Assembly: GCA_027061805.1 (NCBI GenBank)
Contig: JAMOWA010000059.1
Location: 62,001 to 126,000 of the forward strand
Reading direction: 5' to 3'
Length of the DNA stretch: 64,000 nt
Source of the DNA: Thermoanaerobaculia bacterium
GTDB taxonomy: Bacteria; Acidobacteriota; Thermoanaerobaculia; Thermoanaerobaculales; Sulfomarinibacteraceae
Under the pieces are notes generated by a model. It was given only the letters and a program-made list of their open reading frames with translations. It ran no database searches and was not told the DNA's origin. Position numbers and translations under genes: made by a program. Below are positions 1 to 8,224 of the stretch, piece by piece. Position 1 is the stretch's first letter. Each line of letters opens with the position of its first letter.

Positions 1-167
1 GGTGGTGCCGTTGGTCCGGCTGAAGTTGCCCAGGCAGGTGAGCCCGAGGCGATTCTTCGGTGTCCTCCGCAGGAAGTGGAGCGCCCCGCTGGTCTCCGCC
101 CGGAACATCGGGAGGAGGGTACACTCGTCTCCAGGCCTGCGAAGATTTCTCATGGGGGAGGGCTCCT

Positions 168-2087
168 GTGGTCTCTCAACGAAAGAACGACACCATCGAC
201 GCTGCAATGGCCACATTCCGCGAGGTCGTGCGGCAGGCCGGACGGCTCTCCAGGAGACAGCTCCTCGCGTGGGCGGAGGATCACTGGAAGCTCTTCGAGC
301 CGGTTGCCGCGATCTCGAGGTCCCGACCACCTCAGGAGCATGCACTCCGGGCCCTTGCCAGGCACCTGGCAGGACTCCTCTGGGACCACGTTCCCAGGCC
401 GGAACAGGGCTACCGGCCCTTCGGGACGCCACGGCGGAGCCCTGCAGGCGGAGTTCCAGGCTCCACGCCGGGCCGCAACGACCCCTGTCCCTGCGGAAGC
501 GGCCTCAAGTACAAGAAATGCTGCCTCCAGACCCGGAGGCTGCTCCACCAGGCGGTGGACGAGGCGTGGCTCGAGCATGTCGAGAGCGTCCTTCCCGGCC
601 TTGCCACAGAATGGTTCCTGGAGGACCTCGAACCCGGGAAGCTGGAGGAGGTGGTGGCGAGGAACCCGGAGGCCCTGGTCCTTCCGGCGGCGAGGGTACT
701 CGAGGGACGCGGCAGGCCGAAGCTGGTCGCCCGGTTCCTGGAACCCCGGCTGGACCCCGCCATGCCAATGGTCGAGGGGACCCTCGAGGCCTTCCTCCTT
801 CTGCTCCGGTCCTTCGTGGCGTGTGGATGGACCCGCAAGGCCACGACACTGGCCCGGAACGCCGTGCGACATCACCCGGCCGACGAGAAGGTGGCCACCG
901 TCATCGCCAACGAGTTGATGCCCCTCGCCACCGCCGGCAGGGACACGGACCTCGCCCCCATCCTCGAGCTGGCGGACCTCGCCCCGCGATCTCCGTCGCT
1001 CAGGCTTCTCGCTGCAATGGCGAACCTCCACTCGGGCCATCTCGACCGTGCTCAGGAAACCGCAGGGGAGGCCCTGGCCCTGGCGAAGGACAAGAACCTG
1101 GAGCTCCCGACAGATCTGGAGAGCATCCTCGAGGTGACGGCGAACGATCCCGAGGCCGCCCACAGGCTCTTCGTTCTCGGGACCTGCCTGAGCGCCTCCA
1201 TGTACGAGAAGCTCGATCTCCTCAAGGAAAGCCTCCGGGACCTGTTCCTGGGACGAACAGAGGCACCGGCCGGAGAGGAGGTCATCCCGGTGGAGGGTGA
1301 GCCCGGCGCGTACCGGTTCGCCAGGCGTTCCGCCGTCGGACAGGCCATCTGGGAGCGGTTCGACATCACCGGGGAGATGGAGCCCGGAGACGAAGAGAGG
1401 ATCGCGGAGCTCCTTGACCTTGCATTGAAGGACCCGCTTGATCTCGGTGTCCTCGAGGCGCTGCTCTCCGAGCTCGAGGCGGCGGAAGAGGACATCCTGT
1501 TGCTCGAACTCCACGTGTGGAACATCGCACACCATATGGTCCCGGAGGAGATCCGGGAGGGCCGTGTCCGGCTGGAATGGGGATGGCACGAGAACAGACC
1601 CTACCTCCGGCTCCTCGCCAGGAAAGTGCGGAAACACAGGCTCGTGGGGAAGGACGTCGCCCTGGAGATCGCCCTGATCCTCCTGGCCCTCGACCCCGAC
1701 GACCACCAGGGGATCCGGGGAGACGCCGTGCACCTGGCGCTGGAGCTCTCCGATCCGCGGCGTGCGCTGGAGATCCTCCGCCCCTTCGAGGAGGACCTCC
1801 TCCCGGAGACACTCTACGGGCGTGCCCTCGCCCACTTCATGCTCGGGGAGCGGGAGGAGGCCGATGCCGCCCTGGACCGCGCCATCGCCCACCGGCCCCT
1901 CGTCGCCCGGAGACTCCTCGATCCCGATCTCCTGCCTCCGGAACTCTCGCCCCTCGGCGTGGTGGCGGGCGGTGACGACGAGGCGTGGTTCTACACGGTG
2001 GACTGGGCCCACCTCTGGGAGCACGAACCCGGAGCCATGGAATGGCTCCGGGAACGGAATGGTCGGCGCCCTTCCAGGATACGCTGA
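168..2087 (+). CDS. SEC-C motif protein with helical repeats
   Basis: Predicted soluble protein of 639 residues. A complete SEC-C zinc motif (GRNDPCPCGSGLKYKKCC) lies at residues about 102-119, and the rest is Leu/Glu/Ala-rich helical sequence that reads like degenerate TPR repeats, including an LALDPDDHQGIR segment seen in other SEC-C/TPR proteins. SEC-C is a small metal-binding motif known from the SecA C-terminus, where it contacts SecB and ribosomes; its role in stand-alone proteins is mostly unknown. I chose the GTG at 168 because GGGGGAGGG sits 5 nt upstream; ATG 207 is the alternative. A TACACT -10-like hexamer is at 120-125. It is convergent with tRNA-Asn. The function is not recognisable beyond the motif. 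Confidence 0.75.
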   Translation: MVSQRKNDTIDAAMATFREVVRQAGRLSRRQLLAWAEDHWKLFEPVAAISRSRPPQEHALRALARHLAGLLWDHVPRPEQGYRPFGTPRRSPAGGVPGSTPGRNDPCPCGSGLKYKKCCLQTRRLLHQAVDEAWLEHVESVLPGLATEWFLEDLEPGKLEEVVARNPEALVLPAARVLEGRGRPKLVARFLEPRLDPAMPMVEGTLEAFLLLLRSFVACGWTRKATTLARNAVRHHPADEKVATVIANELMPLATAGRDTDLAPILELADLAPRSPSLRLLAAMANLHSGHLDRAQETAGEALALAKDKNLELPTDLESILEVTANDPEAAHRLFVLGTCLSASMYEKLDLLKESLRDLFLGRTEAPAGEEVIPVEGEPGAYRFARRSAVGQAIWERFDITGEMEPGDEERIAELLDLALKDPLDLGVLEALLSELEAAEEDILLLELHVWNIAHHMVPEEIREGRVRLEWGWHENRPYLRLLARKVRKHRLVGKDVALEIALILLALDPDDHQGIRGDAVHLALELSDPRRALEILRPFEEDLLPETLYGRALAHFMLGEREEADAALDRAIAHRPLVARRLLDPDLLPPELSPLGVVAGGDDEAWFYTVDWAHLWEHEPGAMEWLRERNGRRPSRIR

Positions 2088-2134
2088 AGCGCCCGTGCCG
2101 GCTCACGGCAGGGGACCCCCTTCCGGCCACCACG

Positions 2135-2158
2135 AAAAAACCGCCCTTCCGGGCGGTG
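2135..2158 (-). terminator. Rho-independent terminator of tRNA-Asn
   Basis: On the minus strand a 6-bp stem (CCGCCC/GGGCGG, loop GGAA) is followed directly by six T. It lies just downstream of tRNA-Asn and may also stop the convergent SEC-C gene. Confidence 0.8.
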
Positions 2159-2170
2159 GGGTGTCCGTGT

Positions 2171-2245
2171 TGGCTCCGGAGGAGGGACTTGAACCCCCAA
2201 CCTAGTGGTTAACAGCCACCCGCTCTACCATTGAGCTACTCCGGA
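2171..2245 (-). tRNA. tRNA-Asn (anticodon GTT)
   Basis: A 75-nt cloverleaf on the minus strand. Acceptor strands TCCGGAG/CTCCGGA pair, the anticodon loop reads CTGTTAA with anticodon GTT, the T-loop is GTTCAAGTC, and the CCA end is encoded. Confidence 0.95.
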
Positions 2246-2263
2246 GCACGGTGACAGGGCGGG

Positions 2264-2291
2264 ATTGTAGCCGAAACGCCTTGCATGTCAA
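2264..2291 (-). promoter_or_regulatory. Promoter of tRNA-Asn
   Basis: On the minus strand TTGACA (2291-2286) and TACAAT (2269-2264) are separated by 16 nt, about 19 nt upstream of the mature tRNA 5' end. It is a close match to a housekeeping sigma-70 promoter. Confidence 0.8.
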
Positions 2292-2337
2292 CCGCTGCGC
2301 TGCCGCATGGCGAGCCGGAAGTCCGGTGGCCCGGCTC

Positions 2338-3165
2338 TCACCCGCGCCCCGGCCGGGTGGCTCCGGAGGCGGAGGCCCGGAGGAGCTCGAAGCGGAGGCG
2401 CTCCACCGGGGCGTCCGCGAGGGCATCGTGGAGCTCCGCCGCGGAGCCGAAGCGGGCCCCGGACAGCCGCCGGCCCTCGCAGTGGACGGCGGCCCCCCGC
2501 CCCTCCAGGGGCCAGGGATCCAGACGCAGCCGGCCACCCACCAGGAGGCGGACCGTGACCGTGAGCTCCTCGCCCCGCCGCCCCACCGCGGGCAGCTCGA
2601 AGGGGAAGGGCATTCCGGCGCAGAGCCAGACGGAGATCCGGTCGGCGGCCGCGAGGACCATGGCGTTGGCCCGGCGGCCGGGACCGCGGAGGGCGTGCTC
2701 GTAGCGGGGGTCGGAGGCAAGGTCGGTCTCCCAGGTGGCCACGGTGGCCGCCATCTCGGCGGCGAATCCCCGGGTGAGCGCCGCCCCCTCCGCGTCGTCC
2801 CTCGCCTCCAGGTCGGCGAGCTTGCGGGCCGCCAGCATCCGGTGGTGGTCCGCCACCAGGAGCCCGGTGTAGCGGGAGGCCTGGGCCGCCCGGTGGACCG
2901 ACTCCCGCCAGATCTCCAGGTGGACCGGGGTCTCCATGGCATCGAAGGTCCGCGGCCGGCCGGTGGGGTCCAGCGCCGGGGCGGCATCGAAGGCGGTCCA
3001 GCCCGAGTCGTGGAGCAGGACCGCTGCGAGGACCTCGGCCGCCGGTGCGGGCCGGGCGAAGCGCCGGTTGCCCCAGTGGCGGGCGATCTGCCACGCCATC
3101 CAGGCGTGGGAGGCCTGGGTGATGGCCAGCGGTCCGGCGTGCGGGGACTCCCCGTGAAGAAACAC
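2338..3165 (-). CDS. DUF3891 family protein
   Basis: Predicted cytosolic protein of 275 residues. The N-terminal half matches the DUF3891 pattern: ITQASHAWMAWQIARHWG, then AAVLLHDSGWTAFDAAP, then a HLEIWRESV segment. The spaced His/Asp residues resemble an HD-type metal site, but no enzymatic function has been established that I know of. The GTG at 3165 is 5 nt downstream of a TAGAAT box with no Shine-Dalgarno, so the mRNA may be leaderless. It is followed by tRNA-Asn on the same strand and preceded by the amidase; nothing ties it to either pathway. Confidence 0.75.
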   Translation of the reverse strand: MFLHGESPHAGPLAITQASHAWMAWQIARHWGNRRFARPAPAAEVLAAVLLHDSGWTAFDAAPALDPTGRPRTFDAMETPVHLEIWRESVHRAAQASRYTGLLVADHHRMLAARKLADLEARDDAEGAALTRGFAAEMAATVATWETDLASDPRYEHALRGPGRRANAMVLAAADRISVWLCAGMPFPFELPAVGRRGEELTVTVRLLVGGRLRLDPWPLEGRGAAVHCEGRRLSGARFGSAAELHDALADAPVERLRFELLRASASGATRPGRG

Positions 3166-3170
3166 GGCTC

Positions 3171-3176
3171 ATTCTA
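3171..3176 (-). promoter_or_regulatory. TAGAAT -10 box, leaderless start of the DUF3891 gene
   Basis: TAGAAT on the minus strand is separated by GAGCC from the GTG start at 3165. One of eight clear TAnnnT-start pairs in the window. Confidence 0.5.
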
Positions 3177-3217
3177 CACACTGCACGCCGGGCGGTCCCC
3201 GGACGGGCACGGGCGCT

Positions 3218-4891
3218 TCAGCCCAGCAGGTCGAAGTCCACGCGGGGCCGGCGCCGCGCGGTGCCGGCCTCCACCACGCGGCCCAGCTCCAGCAGCAGGT
3301 GTTCCTCCCACGGGCGGCCCATGAGCTGCAGGCCCACGGGAAGGCCACCGGGGTCGTACCCGGCGGGCACCACCAGGGCCGGCAGCCCGGCGAAGTTGCC
3401 GGGGAAGGCGAAGCGCATGATCTCGACCACCGTGGAGGTGTCCGACTCGCCCCGAACCAGGTCCTTCGGCACGGGCGGCGCGGTGATGGCGGCCGCAGGC
3501 GTGGCGATCACGTCCACCTCCGCGAGCACCCGGAGAAGGTCCTCCACCGCCCGCGTCCTGAGGCGCTGGGCCTGCACGTAGTCGGTGGCCGTGAGCTCCC
3601 GGGCCAGCGCCAGGAGCAGCCGGCCGGGCAGGCCGAAGTCCCGGCGGTGCTCGGGGTCCCAGCGGGCCATGGCGGCGGCCATCTCGGAGAGGATGGTCAC
3701 GGCGTGGGCCACCCGCATGGCGTCCAGGCCGGGGATCATCACCTCGCGGACCTCCGCACCGGCTGCCTCGAGCAGCCCGACCCCCGCCCGGCAGGCCTCC
3801 ACCACGGCGGGCCGCGCGTGCTCGAACCACGGCCGGTAGATCCCCACCGTCACCCCGGACAGGTCCCGGCGCCCCAGGTCGGGCAGCCGGACCGGCGGCT
3901 GCCCCAGGGTGCCGGGGTCCCCCGGGTCGGGGCCGGCCACCAGGGCGTAGGCCAGGGCGGCGTCCTCCACGGTGGCCGTGATGGGGCCCAGGTGGGCCAC
4001 CGACCAGCACAGCGGCGCGGCCCCGGCCTCGCTCACCCGGCCGAAGGTGGCCTTGAGCCCCACGCAGCCGCAGAAGGCGGCCGGAATGCGGATGGACCCG
4101 CCGCCGTCGGCGCCCACGGCCACCGGGCAGATCCCTGCGGCCACAGCCGCGGCCGAGCCCGAGGAGCTGCCGCCCGTGTCCCGGCCGGGGTCGTGGGGGT
4201 TCCGGGCCTGGCCGTGATGGGCGTTGAAGCCCAGGGGCGAGATCCCGATCTCGTGCATGTTGGTCTTGCCCAGCAGCACCGCGCCCGCGGCCCGGAGCCG
4301 GGCCACCACCGTGGCGTCCCGGGCTGCGGGGGCCGAACCCAGGAAGCTCGTCCCCACCGTGGTGGGGTGGGGAACCATGTCCACCTCGTCCTTCACCGCC
4401 ACGGGGACACCGTCCAGGGGTCCCAGCGGCTCGCCCCGCCCCAGGCGCTGCGCGGACTCCCGCGCCTGGCGCAGCACGTCCTCCCGGTCCACGGCGATGA
4501 AGGCCCGGAGCGGCCTGTCGCCCTCCTCCGAGGCCTCGATGGCCTCGAGCGCCCGTTCGGCCACCGCCACAGGATCGGCGTCCCCGGCGCGGTAGGCCGC
4601 CGCGAGGTCCCGGACCGTCCGGGGCCGCTCGCCGGGGACCTCCGGGGCCGCGTCGCACAGCACGAAGCCCGGTGCGGGGACCGCGCCGTCCCCCTCGCCC
4701 CCGAGCGCCGGCCGGCAGGAGGGCGGCTCGTCCACCTCCAGGCTCCGGAAGGCGGTGATGCCCGCGTTCTTCAGGAGGCTCCCCATGAGCGGGCCCTTCA
4801 GGGGTCCCTCCAGCACGCGGACCATCAGGCCGAGGCCCGTCCCACTCACCCTTGGCAGCTTCACCGACGCGAGATCGTAGCGGTCGTCCAT
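3218..4891 (-). CDS. Amidase (amidase signature family)
   Basis: Predicted 557-residue amidase of the Ser-cisSer-Lys class. The catalytic Lys is in [11 protein letters not shown] (residue about 167) and the glycine/serine core is [16 protein letters not shown] (about 238-253), which carries the cis-Ser and nucleophile Ser. The family hydrolyses carboxamides and includes GatA, but no gatB or gatC is adjacent, so a stand-alone amidase is more likely. An N-terminal extension of roughly 85 residues before the amidase fold looks like that of plant-type or long bacterial amidases. The start at 4891 is supported by AAAGGAAGG upstream. The substrate cannot be read from the sequence. Confidence 0.85.
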   Translation of the reverse strand: MDDRYDLASVKLPRVSGTGLGLMVRVLEGPLKGPLMGSLLKNAGITAFRSLEVDEPPSCRPALGGEGDGAVPAPGFVLCDAAPEVPGERPRTVRDLAAAYRAGDADPVAVAERALEAIEASEEGDRPLRAFIAVDREDVLRQARESAQRLGRGEPLGPLDGVPVAVKDEVDMVPHPTTVGTSFLGSAPAARDATVVARLRAAGAVLLGKTNMHEIGISPLGFNAHHGQARNPHDPGRDTGGSSSGSAAAVAAGICPVAVGADGGGSIRIPAAFCGCVGLKATFGRVSEAGAAPLCWSVAHLGPITATVEDAALAYALVAGPDPGDPGTLGQPPVRLPDLGRRDLSGVTVGIYRPWFEHARPAVVEACRAGVGLLEAAGAEVREVMIPGLDAMRVAHAVTILSEMAAAMARWDPEHRRDFGLPGRLLLALARELTATDYVQAQRLRTRAVEDLLRVLAEVDVIATPAAAITAPPVPKDLVRGESDTSTVVEIMRFAFPGNFAGLPALVVPAGYDPGGLPVGLQLMGRPWEEHLLLELGRVVEAGTARRRPRVDFDLLG

Positions 4892-4959
4892 GGAGCCTTC
4901 CTTTCGTCCTGCGGCCATTGTGCCAGAGCGGAGGGCGGGAGCCCGGGGGTCACCTGGAG

Positions 4960-4965
4960 TAGAAT
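4960..4965 (+). promoter_or_regulatory. TAGAAT -10 box, leaderless start of the nucleotidyltransferase gene
   Basis: TAGAAT is followed by CGCTGC and then the ATG at 4972. There is no Shine-Dalgarno. Confidence 0.5.
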
Positions 4966-4971
4966 CGCTGC

Positions 4972-5475
4972 ATGTCCCGGCGTTTCGAACCAGTTCTTGC
5001 GGCGCTGAACGACGCGGAGGTGCGGTACCTCGTGGTGGGTGGTGTGGCCGTCCTGCTCCACGGATACCTGAGGACGACGGCCGACCTGGACCTCGTGGTT
5101 GAGCTCGAGGAGGACAACGTGGACCGCGCTCTCGCTGCCCTGGGGCGCGCCGGGTTCCGGCCCCGGGCTCCGGTTCCCCTGGAGGCCTTCGCCGACCCCG
5201 GGCTCCGCCGCTCGTGGATCGAGACGAAGAACCTCCAGGTATTCTCCCTGTGGCACGAGGCGCTTCCGGGCTTCGAGGTGGATCTCTTCGTGGAGGAGCC
5301 CCTCGACTTCGAGGCGGCGTGGGCACGCCGGATCGAGGTGCCCCTGGAGCACACGGTGGCGCCCGTGGTATCGCTCGAGGATCTTCTCGCCCTCAAGCGC
5401 GCAGCCGGGCGGGCACTGGACCTGGAGGACATCGAGGCCCTCCGGTCCATCGCCGGAGATGCCGATGAGGGATGA
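4972..5475 (+). CDS. Nucleotidyltransferase-fold protein (AbiEii/MNT-like)
   Basis: Predicted 167-residue cytosolic protein. The N-terminus carries GGVAVLLHGYLRTTADLDL, the Gly-Gly plus Asp-x-Asp pattern of minimal DNA-polymerase-beta-type nucleotidyltransferases. The second half (VEEPLDFEAAW, VVSLEDLLALKRAAGR) is typical of AbiEii-like or DUF6036-like members. Family members act as toxins or antitoxins that transfer nucleotides to tRNA or protein, or are uncharacterised. The stop overlaps the start of the next small gene, so the two probably form one unit. It sits immediately left of the defence island repeat but outside it. Confidence 0.7.
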   Translation: MSRRFEPVLAALNDAEVRYLVVGGVAVLLHGYLRTTADLDLVVELEEDNVDRALAALGRAGFRPRAPVPLEAFADPGLRRSWIETKNLQVFSLWHEALPGFEVDLFVEEPLDFEAAWARRIEVPLEHTVAPVVSLEDLLALKRAAGRALDLEDIEALRSIAGDADEG

Positions 5476-5674
5476 GCGGCCGACTCCCGACGACCCCGGG
5501 TGGAGCCGTGGGGCCACCCTCCGGCGCCAGCGCCGGACCGGCCTCGGGATGACGCCGGCCCGGAGGCTCCAGTGGCTGGAGGAGATGCTCGACGAGCTCC
5601 TGCCCCTGGTGGGCCGGGCACGGCGGGTGGAGGGACACCGCACGCCGGAGGAGGACCACCGGGATCCTGCCTGA
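5459..5674 (+). CDS. Small partner protein of the nucleotidyltransferase
   Basis: A 71-residue ORF starting at ATG 5459 (or 5465), overlapping the 3' end of the nucleotidyltransferase gene by 17 nt. Its charged sequence contains TPARRLQWLEEMLDEL, like the short amphipathic proteins that often accompany AbiEii/MNT-type nucleotidyltransferases. A toxin-antitoxin or accessory pairing is inferred from gene order alone. There is no signal peptide or membrane segment. Confidence 0.55.
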   Translation: MPMRDERPTPDDPGWSRGATLRRQRRTGLGMTPARRLQWLEEMLDELLPLVGRARRVEGHRTPEEDHRDPA

Positions 5675-5693
5675 GACGGGATGGGCCCGGTCA

Positions 5694-5798
5694 GCGACCC
5701 CCACGGCCACGGGTGGATTCCGGGGGGACGGAGTACCAACCACCAAGCGCAAGAAAAGGCCGCCTTTCGGCGGCCTTGCGCTTGCTGGTTGCGGGGGC
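5694..5798. repeat. Left direct repeat of the defence island (att-like)
   Basis: Positions 5694-5742 match 18254-18308 over their whole length except one 6-bp unit (GGCCAC) missing here and one A/G substitution. A different hairpin follows, then TGGTTGCGGGGGC (5786-5798), which equals the last 13 nt of tRNA-fMet read from the CCA end. After this the match stops. The layout fits a displaced tRNA 3'-end fragment at the far end of an integrated element. No integrase gene is visible. Confidence 0.7.
5756..5777 (-). terminator. Terminator hairpin in the left repeat
   Basis: Perfect 9-bp stem AAGGCCGCC/GGCGGCCTT with a 4-nt loop, followed on the minus strand by TTCTT. It sits where the tRNA-fMet terminator sits in the right repeat, but the flanking arms differ in sequence. 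Confidence 0.6.
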
Positions 5799-5970
5799 GC
5801 GCAAGCAGGTGAGTATCGACCTCTCCTCATGTATAACGACATCAATAACTTGATGGGGGCTCCCGACCTTCCGAAAACCTGATAAACCACGACTGGCCCC
5901 CTGTGACTGATTTCCGCGTCACCGCAGTTGACGTGCCGATCACAGTCCGGATAGATTGGTGAGGAGGAGC
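5799..5970. other. Leader region of the defence operon
   Basis: An AT-richer stretch than its surroundings with no ORF I can support. Candidate promoter elements are TTGACG (5928-5933) with TAGATT (5952-5957) 18 nt later, and an isolated TATAAC (5832-5837). The Shine-Dalgarno GAGGAGG (5961-5967) precedes the methyltransferase ATG. The first promoter would give only a very short leader, so the assignment is tentative. Confidence 0.4.
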
Positions 5971-7416
5971 ATGTCTATCAGAGGAACACTCCCCTACACT
6001 CCCACATGTCTTGATCTCTTTTCCGGCGCAGGCGGCTTCAGCCTCGGTCTTGAACTGGCTGGCTTCAGAAGTGTCGGATCCGTGGAGATAGATGTGCGGG
6101 CCGCGGCCACCTTCGCGAGGAATCATCCGGAAGCCAGGTGTTCCTTCCACGGCCCGGAAGGGGACATCACGGCGATTTCACCAGCGAGTATCGCCTGCAG
6201 GCTCCAGGATGAAGGCGTCCCTCAACTCGATCTCCTCGTTGCCAGTCCTCCGTGCCAGGGTTTTTCCATGGTCGGGCGCGGCAAACTCAACTCCTTGCAA
6301 GGACAGGACGATGCCTACGTGTCCGACCGGCGAAACGGACTTTACCATCACGCCCTCCGGATACTGGAGGAACTGAGACCATCGGCCTTCCTCCTGGAAA
6401 ACGTCGTGGGCATTCTCCGCGTTGGAGGAAGGAACAGCGCGGAGGACATCTGTGTCGCACTGGAGAAGGCAGGTTACGTCCCGAGGTGCTCCGTCCTCAA
6501 TGCTGCCTGGTATGGCGTACCCCAGATGCGAGAAAGGGTCGTGATCATGGCCCTGAGGAAGGATCTTGGCCACGAACCACAGTTTCCACAGATCACCCAT
6601 GACGCCCCGGTCAACAGGGGACATCTCACCTCACGCAACTCCCTCGTGGGGAAGTGGAAAAACCCGGAGTACTTTGTTCCCAGGGAAGCACTGCTCCCCG
6701 ATTCGCCCCTTCTTCCTGCAGTCACCGTTGGCGAGGCTCTCGAGGATCTTCCACCCTTCACCGAGCACCTCGTCTCACTCGAAAACGGAAACAGGTACAG
6801 GGCACTCAGGTCGAGATTCGCCACCATTCCCTATCCTCATGAACCGCGTAACGCCTACACACATCTCATGAGGTTCTGGCCGGGACTTCCACCCTCGACG
6901 GGGGTATCCGATCACTATTGCAGGTGGACCCCCAGGGATTTCAAGACCTTCTCGCTCATGAGGCCTGGTGACTGCTACCCGGAAGCTCTGGCCATTGCGA
7001 TCCGTCGTTACAAGGATGCCTGCGAGCAGTACCGGAAGATCGGAGGTATCCCCCCTCTGCGGGAGGACTACGTTCCTCCGTACAACCCACACAACTTCCC
7101 TCAGAAGTGGCAGAAGCTCGATCCCGAACTCCCTTCCTGCACCGTCACCGCACACCTTGCGAGGGACACGTACTCTCATATCCACCCGGATCCCCGTCAG
7201 GCACGCACCATCACCATCAGGGAGGCCGCCCGCCTTCAGTCCTTTCCCGACTCCTATGTCTTCATCGGAAACACCGGCGATGTTTACCGGCAGATCGGAA
7301 ACGCCGTTCCTCCGCTGCTCGGCGCGGCAATCGGTGTGGCCATCATCCGAAAGGTCTTCCCGACGTCCTTCCAGAACATTTCCCGTCATGACCTCTCACA
7401 GTCTCATGTGTTCTGA
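5971..7416 (+). CDS. drmMII: DNA (cytosine-5) methyltransferase, DrmMII-like
   Basis: Predicted 481-residue C5-cytosine methyltransferase that transfers methyl from SAM to cytosine in DNA. Motif I is DLFSGAGGFSLGLE (about 14-27), motif IV with the catalytic Cys is ASPPCQGFS (about 90-98), motif VI is ENVVGIL, motif VIII is RERVV, and motifs IX-X (LQSFPD, GNTGDVYRQIGNAVPP) close the fold. The stretch between about 190 and 390 holds the target-recognition region. The ATG at 5971 has GAGGAGG just upstream. As first gene of the island it would mark host DNA, the role of DrmMII in class 2 DISARM. The target sequence is unknown. The gene overlaps the next by 29 nt. Confidence 0.9.
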   Translation: MSIRGTLPYTPTCLDLFSGAGGFSLGLELAGFRSVGSVEIDVRAAATFARNHPEARCSFHGPEGDITAISPASIACRLQDEGVPQLDLLVASPPCQGFSMVGRGKLNSLQGQDDAYVSDRRNGLYHHALRILEELRPSAFLLENVVGILRVGGRNSAEDICVALEKAGYVPRCSVLNAAWYGVPQMRERVVIMALRKDLGHEPQFPQITHDAPVNRGHLTSRNSLVGKWKNPEYFVPREALLPDSPLLPAVTVGEALEDLPPFTEHLVSLENGNRYRALRSRFATIPYPHEPRNAYTHLMRFWPGLPPSTGVSDHYCRWTPRDFKTFSLMRPGDCYPEALAIAIRRYKDACEQYRKIGGIPPLREDYVPPYNPHNFPQKWQKLDPELPSCTVTAHLARDTYSHIHPDPRQARTITIREAARLQSFPDSYVFIGNTGDVYRQIGNAVPPLLGAAIGVAIIRKVFPTSFQNISRHDLSQSHVF

Positions 7417-8224
7417 ATTTGCCAGGCCCCCTGCCGTCTCCGACAGCCTCGTGAACGCCTGGAGAACCAGAACCCTGGAGCGCCTTCTCGAGAGATTTCC
7501 CCCTGAACACGCAGGCCGCCTCCTCGATAAGGTGGAGAATCATCTTCGCGATCTCTCCGTCACCCTGCATGGGCTTCACGGCACTCCCCATCTCGGCAAC
7601 ATGGCCGATCCCACTGACGAGTTCGTCTACATAGTCCTCTCACGCAAGACAGCAGAACGCGCCTACGCACCGGCATTCCGGAGGCTCAAGGAGTTCGGCT
7701 CGTGGGCAGCCATCATGGACCTGCCCGAAGACAGGGTGGTGAATCTCATTCACGGCTCGGGCCTCGAGTCAAAAAAGGCGTCTGCGATCATCGCCGGACT
7801 CCGGACCATCACGGCCAGGTTCGGGAAGCCAGACCTCTCTCTCGCTGTCAGACTCGAAGACCCCGACCTCTTCGATCTTCTTGCGGGCCTCCCGGAGATC
7901 GGTCCCAAGAGTGCCCTTTGCGTGATGCTCTATGCCTTCCGCCGCCCCGTCTTCCCCGTGGATGCCCACGTTGGCAGGATCCTCGCTCGACTGGGGGTCT
8001 TCAGGCCATGGGACATCGACCTCAGGTCTCTCGATCACAGACAACGACAGAGGGTACTGATCGACGTCGTCCCTCCGGACCTGAGGTATCCTCTCCATGT
8101 CAACCTGATACAGCACGGCAGGCTCACCTGCACGGCCACATCGCCGTCGTGCTCCGAGTGCGCCCTGTCCACCATGTGTGAGTCGTTCAGGGATCCTGAC
8201 GATGGGGCTGGAGAACCGCGATGA
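7388..8224 (+). CDS. Endonuclease III-like DNA glycosylase/AP lyase (HhH-GPD, 4Fe-4S)
   Basis: Predicted 278-residue HhH-GPD protein. The helix-hairpin-helix is LPEIGPKSALCVMLYAF (about 168-184) with the EndoIII catalytic Lys retained in GPKS. The catalytic Asp is in FPVDAHVGRIL (about 190-200). The C-terminus has CTATSPSCSECALSTMC, the exact C-x6-C-x2-C-x5-C iron-sulfur loop of EndoIII. The protein should therefore excise damaged or mismatched pyrimidines and nick the strand. An N-terminal segment of about 60 residues is extra. It sits inside the defence operon behind the methyltransferase, so it may repair T:G mismatches from deaminated 5-methylcytosine or attack foreign DNA. ATG 7406 is an alternative start. 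Confidence 0.85.
   Translation: MTSHSLMCSEFARPPAVSDSLVNAWRTRTLERLLERFPPEHAGRLLDKVENHLRDLSVTLHGLHGTPHLGNMADPTDEFVYIVLSRKTAERAYAPAFRRLKEFGSWAAIMDLPEDRVVNLIHGSGLESKKASAIIAGLRTITARFGKPDLSLAVRLEDPDLFDLLAGLPEIGPKSALCVMLYAFRRPVFPVDAHVGRILARLGVFRPWDIDLRSLDHRQRQRVLIDVVPPDLRYPLHVNLIQHGRLTCTATSPSCSECALSTMCESFRDPDDGAGEPR

Noticed and set aside
2-1300. A 432-codon open frame at the left edge
   Set aside because: It overlaps the SEC-C gene in another frame and is Pro/Gly/Arg-rich shadow sequence.
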